From: JAIOSM01 sp023143455
Lineage (GTDB): Bacteria; Desulfobacterota; Desulfobacteria; Desulfobacterales; Desulfobacteraceae
DNA: 27,284 nucleotides
Assembly: GCA_030632885.1 (NCBI GenBank)
Contig: DAOVTW010000044.1
Span: forward strand, 1 to 27,284
Direction: 5' to 3'
Part shown: in pieces, positions 24,490-27,284 of the stretch
How positions within the stretch are numbered: position 1 is the stretch's first letter
Layout of the letters: every line of letters starts with the position of its first letter
Translations under genes and position numbers: made by a program
Notes under the pieces: model-generated
What the model saw: only the letters and a program-made list of their open reading frames with translations
Told to the model about the DNA's origin: nothing
The model's database searches: none

Positions 24490-26307
24490 TTATTCAACCA
24501 AAAGTTTTTGCCCTGGATAAATTTTGCTCTGTTGTGTTAAAGAATTCAAAGTAAGAAATCGTTTTAAGCTCATATTATGGCTTCTGGCTATCAGGAAAGG
24601 GCTGTCCCCTGATTTAACCCAGTAATTTGACATTCCTTCTCCTGTTGGCAGAATGGTTTTAGGTGAAGGGATATGAAGTATTTGGTCTATATGAAGATAC
24701 GTGCTGTTAATTCCACTTGCTGCCATAATTTTCCTGGTTGTTGTATTATGGCTTCGTGCAATAATCCAAAGGTTGTCCCCGCTTTTTACTTTATACTCTA
24801 TTCTTTCTCCTGGTGGTATTATTATAGGTTGAGTTTTAATGACTTTTTTCTTATTTGCTGAATATGGCACTTTCAATTGCCTGCCAGCAACAATAATATT
24901 TCTTCTGCCAATATTGTTTAACCTAGATATAGTTCGAATTGTAATATGATATTTTCTGGCAATACTTGATAGGGTTTCTCCTCTTCGCACACGATGGAAA
25001 TCATACCTCTTAGGTGCAGTATATGAGGTTTTAATTATATCAAGTTTTGCTATAAAAGTTTCAGCAGATTCTGAAGGTATTTTTAACTCATAATCTTCAG
25101 GGGGCAATAAGGCAAATCTAAGCTCAGGGTTTAAATTTTTTAAGGTTTTTGTTTTTACTCCTATTTCTTTAGCAATATCAGCAAGCCTTACCTGTTTGTT
25201 GATAATAAAAGTTTTATATTCAGTAGGCTTTATATCCTGATCAACATTTATATTATATTTTTCAAGATTGTTAACAATATGAAGGGTTGCAAGAAAACGT
25301 GGAACATACCTTGAAGTTTCCCTGGGGAGTTGCTGATACAGGTCCCAAAAATTATCCAGGTAATTAATTCTCTGTTTTCTGATTATTCGTAAAACTCTTG
25401 ATTCTCCACAATTATATGCGGCAAGAGCTGTTGTCCAGTCACCAAATATTTTGTGTAGTTCTGTTAGATATGATATCGCAGCATTAGTAGCTTTTTTTGG
25501 ATCTAAGCGTTCATCAATATAATAGTCTCTTTTAAGTCCGAATTTATATCCTGTAGAAGGGATGAATTGCCACAATCCAAGAGCTCTTGCCGAGGAAAAT
25601 GCTCGAATTTTAAATCCACTTTCAACCAGGGGTAGCCAGGATAGTTCTTCAGGTAGCCCTGCCTTCTTCAACTGGGACACCATATATGGACGGAATTTTG
25701 CAGAGCGTTCCAATGATTCAATAAAGAACTGGCGTTCAGTTTGTGTAAATCTTTTAATTTGTCTTTTGACATGTTCGTTCATTATTATAGGTATTGCATC
25801 ATGTTTGCCGTTAACAACAATATGTCTCGAAGCATATATTTCTAAAATTCTCTTTGAAATCATATATCTCAAGTCATCTTTTTGTTGATCTATTTCAGGA
25901 GGCAGGTCAGAGTCAATTTTCAAAATTGTTTCATAGGCTTTATCAAGGTTGGTTAAGGCATTAGTTAAATCACCTTCTTCCCACATTTTTTGTGCAAGCC
26001 TATATATTTGTAATGCATGATCAATACTATTCTGCTTATTGATAAGAATAACATCAGGATCATCTCCAGCCAGACTATCTTTTATAATATCATCAGTCTC
26101 TGCAATATCATTCTCAATTACTTCTTGATCTTGATTTAATTCGATTAATTCATCTGTAGAGTCTTTATTATCACTGTCAAGAGATTGTGTCGTATATTGG
26201 TTGGTGTCATCTATTGGCTTTGCTGTAGAAGTTAAAAAATTTAAGTGCTGACATGCTCCTATAAATAGGGAAATGATGATAATTAAAATTAACTTTATAT
26301 ATTTCAT
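24490..26307 (-). CDS. mltD: MltD-like membrane-bound lytic transglycosylase with LysM repeats
   Basis: A 605-residue lipoprotein that cleaves peptidoglycan glycan strands to 1,6-anhydro-muropeptides. The signal peptide ends in the lipobox LFIGAC with lipidated C19. An acidic spacer and helical region (about 25-200) precede the SLT domain (about 205-325) with catalytic E229 in PLVESGF, ALGLWQFIPSTG and AAYNCGESRV. Three clear LysM domains follow at about 438-482, 503-547 and 561-605, and a degenerate one at about 364-411. I preferred the internal ATG at 26307 because the product then begins MKYIK plus a hydrophobic run, ideal for a lipoprotein; a start at 26322 would add five residues and has no ribosome site. 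A good promoter lies 50-75 bases upstream. E. coli MltD has fewer LysM domains. Confidence 0.92.
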   Translation of the reverse strand: MKYIKLILIIIISLFIGACQHLNFLTSTAKPIDDTNQYTTQSLDSDNKDSTDELIELNQDQEVIENDIAETDDIIKDSLAGDDPDVILINKQNSIDHALQIYRLAQKMWEEGDLTNALTNLDKAYETILKIDSDLPPEIDQQKDDLRYMISKRILEIYASRHIVVNGKHDAIPIIMNEHVKRQIKRFTQTERQFFIESLERSAKFRPYMVSQLKKAGLPEELSWLPLVESGFKIRAFSSARALGLWQFIPSTGYKFGLKRDYYIDERLDPKKATNAAISYLTELHKIFGDWTTALAAYNCGESRVLRIIRKQRINYLDNFWDLYQQLPRETSRYVPRFLATLHIVNNLEKYNINVDQDIKPTEYKTFIINKQVRLADIAKEIGVKTKTLKNLNPELRFALLPPEDYELKIPSESAETFIAKLDIIKTSYTAPKRYDFHRVRRGETLSSIARKYHITIRTISRLNNIGRRNIIVAGRQLKVPYSANKKKVIKTQPIIIPPGERIEYKVKSGDNLWIIARSHNTTTRKIMAASGINSTYLHIDQILHIPSPKTILPTGEGMSNYWVKSGDSPFLIARSHNMSLKRFLTLNSLTQQSKIYPGQKLLVE

Positions 26308-26355
26308 AAAAATAGCTTTCATTATTAATTGATATTAATTTAATATTTTCAAGGA

Positions 26356-26384
26356 AATGTATACAATTGTATGCTTGATGTCAA
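26356..26384 (-). promoter_or_regulatory. Sigma70-type promoter of mltD
   Basis: On the minus strand a consensus TTGACA (26379-26384) is followed after 17 bases by TACATT (26356-26361). The distance to the mltD start leaves a leader of about 40 bases. Two palindromes overlap the -35 and spacer and may form an operator. Confidence 0.55.
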
Positions 26385-26387
26385 GCA
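26361..26387. promoter_or_regulatory. Abutting palindromes over the mltD promoter, candidate operator
   Basis: A perfect 12-base palindrome ATACAATTGTAT (26361-26372) directly adjoins a second inverted repeat TGCTTGATGTCAAGCA (26372-26387). The second covers the -35 hexamer and the first fills the spacer up to the -10, so a bound protein would block RNA polymerase. No adjacent regulator gene is present to suggest which protein. Confidence 0.4.
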
Positions 26388-26539
26388 CATTACTGGAATT
26401 TAGGCAAACTTTTGGTCATGCAAGCTTAGTAATATACAATATTGTTTTCATCAATTTTGGGAAAATAAATAATGTTTGGTAGATTTAAGCCAAAATTATA
26501 ATAATAAAAGAAAAAGAGTGATTTTTTTACAAATTTACG

Positions 26540-26568
26540 TTGACTTTAATAAAACTTTTTGTTATCTT
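26540..26568 (+). promoter_or_regulatory. Promoter of the tRNA-tuf cluster
   Basis: TTGACT (26540-26545) and TATCTT (26563-26568) are separated by exactly 17 bases, about 45 bases before the first tRNA gene, in the otherwise gene-free gap 26323-26612. An AT-rich tract upstream could act as an UP element, as expected for stable RNA promoters. Confidence 0.55.
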
Positions 26569-26612
26569 TCATAGGTTTTTCAATGGCTGGTTTCAGCTAT
26601 TGTTTTAGATGG

Positions 26613-26688
26613 GCCGATATAGCTCAGTTGGTAGAGCATCTCACTTGTAATGAGAATGTCCTCCGTTCGATTCGGGGTATCGGCTCCA
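26613..26688 (+). tRNA. tRNA-Thr (anticodon UGU)
   Basis: A 76-base cloverleaf. Acceptor GCCGATA pairs with TATCGGC, CCA is encoded after discriminator T, and the anticodon loop CTTGTAA between TCTCA and TGAGA gives TGT. It is the first of four tRNAs ahead of tuf, the same Thr-Tyr-Gly-Thr order as thrU-tyrU-glyT-thrT-tufB in E. coli. Confidence 0.97.
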
Positions 26689-26698
26689 AAAAAAATGT

Positions 26699-26783
26699 GG
26701 TGGGGTTCCCGAGTGGTCAAAGGGATCAGACTGTAAATCTGACGGCAGAGCCTTCGGAGGTTCAAATCCTCCCCCCACCACCA
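26699..26783 (+). tRNA. tRNA-Tyr (anticodon GUA)
   Basis: An 85-base class II tRNA with a long variable arm. Acceptor GGTGGGG pairs with CCCCACC, CCA is encoded after discriminator A, and the anticodon loop CTGTAAA gives GTA. It lies ten bases after tRNA-Thr(UGU) and belongs to the same transcript. Confidence 0.97.
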
Positions 26784-26875
26784 TAAAAAAATAGATGTAG
26801 GAGATCTTATTGTTTTTAGTGATGGATCGTTACTACACAGCATGAAAAGATTGCTGGTTGTTAATTTAGAAATAT

Positions 26876-26951
26876 GCGGGAGTAGCTCAGTTGGTAGAGC
26901 TTCAGCCTTCCAAGCTGAATGTCGCGAGTTCGAGCCTCGTCTCCCGCTCCA
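26876..26951 (+). tRNA. tRNA-Gly (anticodon UCC)
   Basis: A 76-base cloverleaf. Acceptor GCGGGAG pairs with CTCCCGC, CCA is encoded after discriminator T, and the loop CTTCCAA between TCAGC and GCTGA gives TCC. A 92-base spacer with no recognisable gene separates it from tRNA-Tyr. Confidence 0.97.
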
Positions 26952-27039
26952 AGCATTGATTGTGCTGTCCATTATTAGTTACTAATTTATTTTTAGAAAA
27001 TAAGATCAAAAAGTTTTTTTAAATATTATTTTTCGAGCT

Positions 27040-27116
27040 GCCCATGTAGCTCAGGCGGTAGAGCGCTTCCTTGGTAAGGAAGAGGTTCATCGGTTCGAAT
27101 CCGATCATGGGCTCCA
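27040..27116 (+). tRNA. tRNA-Thr (anticodon GGU)
   Basis: A 77-base cloverleaf. Acceptor GCCCATG pairs with CATGGGC, CCA is encoded after discriminator T, and the loop TTGGTAA between CTTCC and GGAAG gives GGT. It is 39 bases upstream of tuf and complements the UGU isoacceptor at the start of the cluster. Confidence 0.97.
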
Positions 27117-27155
27117 GGGTGTGGGCAAAGACAAGAGCAAAAAAGGAGTTTAAGC

Positions 27156-27284
27156 ATGGCAAAGGAAAAATTTGAGCGGAACAAACCGCATGTAAACATA
27201 GGAACGATTGGTCATATAGATCATGGTAAGACTACTCTTACAGCAGCTATAACCAAGCATGCAGCCCTAAAAGGCGGGGGAACA
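27156..27284 (+). CDS. tuf: Elongation factor Tu, 5' end only (cut by the window edge)
   Basis: The first 43 codons of EF-Tu, the GTPase that delivers aminoacyl-tRNA to the ribosome. The product begins MAKEKFERNKPHVNIG and carries the P-loop GHIDHGKT at 19-26, the usual GHVDHGKT with a conservative Ile. AAGGAG (27143-27148) precedes the ATG by seven bases. Its position directly after the Thr-Tyr-Gly-Thr tRNA block is the classical tufB arrangement; co-transcription with the tRNAs is likely. Confidence 0.97.
   Translation, partial: MAKEKFERNKPHVNIGTIGHIDHGKTTLTAAITKHAALKGGGT

Noticed and set aside
26559..26972. Open frames on both strands across the tRNA cluster
   Set aside because: They translate tRNA sequence, a well-known false-positive pattern; the cloverleaves are unambiguous.
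1..27284. CRISPR array
   Set aside because: No regularly spaced repeats with unique spacers were found; the only direct repeat is the two-copy 17-mer at 81-131.

Overview
The window looks like chromosomal DNA from a Desulfobacterota (former Deltaproteobacteria) bacterium, most likely a member of the Desulfobacterales. This is inferred from the AT-rich coding style, the protein sequences, the hybrid CheA with a linked HEAT-repeat receiver protein, and the tRNA-Thr/Tyr/Gly/Thr-tuf block. No 16S or other decisive marker is present, so the assignment is provisional. Most of the window is core housekeeping DNA. The left 720 bases look like an accessory scar.

Layout. Bases 1-719 have no convincing gene. 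They hold a direct repeat resembling an IS21-type end, a short stretch resembling an IS3-type end, and a run of nested hairpins. Next, on the minus strand (720-3839), is a large multidomain protein: zinc ribbon, degenerate kinase fold, one membrane span, trypsin-like protease and TPR-like tail. A divergent intergenic region leads into a plus-strand thiolase with an extra segment of about 35 residues. The thiolase is followed by a strong terminator, a YfcE-type phosphodiesterase and a 51-residue membrane protein with its own terminator.

Bases 6417-13262 are a compact plus-strand gene train: AI-2E/PerM-family transporter, gyrA, radC, a 94-residue cysteine protein, pgk and a 350-residue protein I do not recognise. 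It collides tail to tail, with a 10-base overlap, with a minus-strand train running from 23052 down to 13253. That train encodes a hybrid CheA (Hpt, kinase, two CheW domains, receiver), CheW, CheB, CheR, a HEAT-repeat/receiver protein, a class A penicillin-binding protein and a short ArgA-type acetyltransferase. The chemosensory set has a kinase, adaptor, both adaptation enzymes and two receiver domains, but no receptor, no stand-alone CheY and no phosphatase, so these must lie elsewhere. The HEAT/receiver protein is a candidate output, and the genes downstream suggest a possible link to cell-wall growth.

Upstream on the minus strand are a U32-family (TrhP-like) protein, tRNA-Arg(CCU) and an MltD-like lytic transglycosylase lipoprotein with LysM repeats, preceded by a good promoter overlapped by two palindromes. 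The right end is a plus-strand translation block: tRNA-Thr(UGU), tRNA-Tyr(GUA), tRNA-Gly(UCC), tRNA-Thr(GGU) and the start of tuf, which is cut by the window edge.

The best candidates for undescribed biology are the pseudokinase-protease fusion, the CheA/HEAT-receiver/PBP operon, and the unrecognised 350- and 94-residue proteins flanking pgk. All function statements rest on motifs read by eye; no database search was run.
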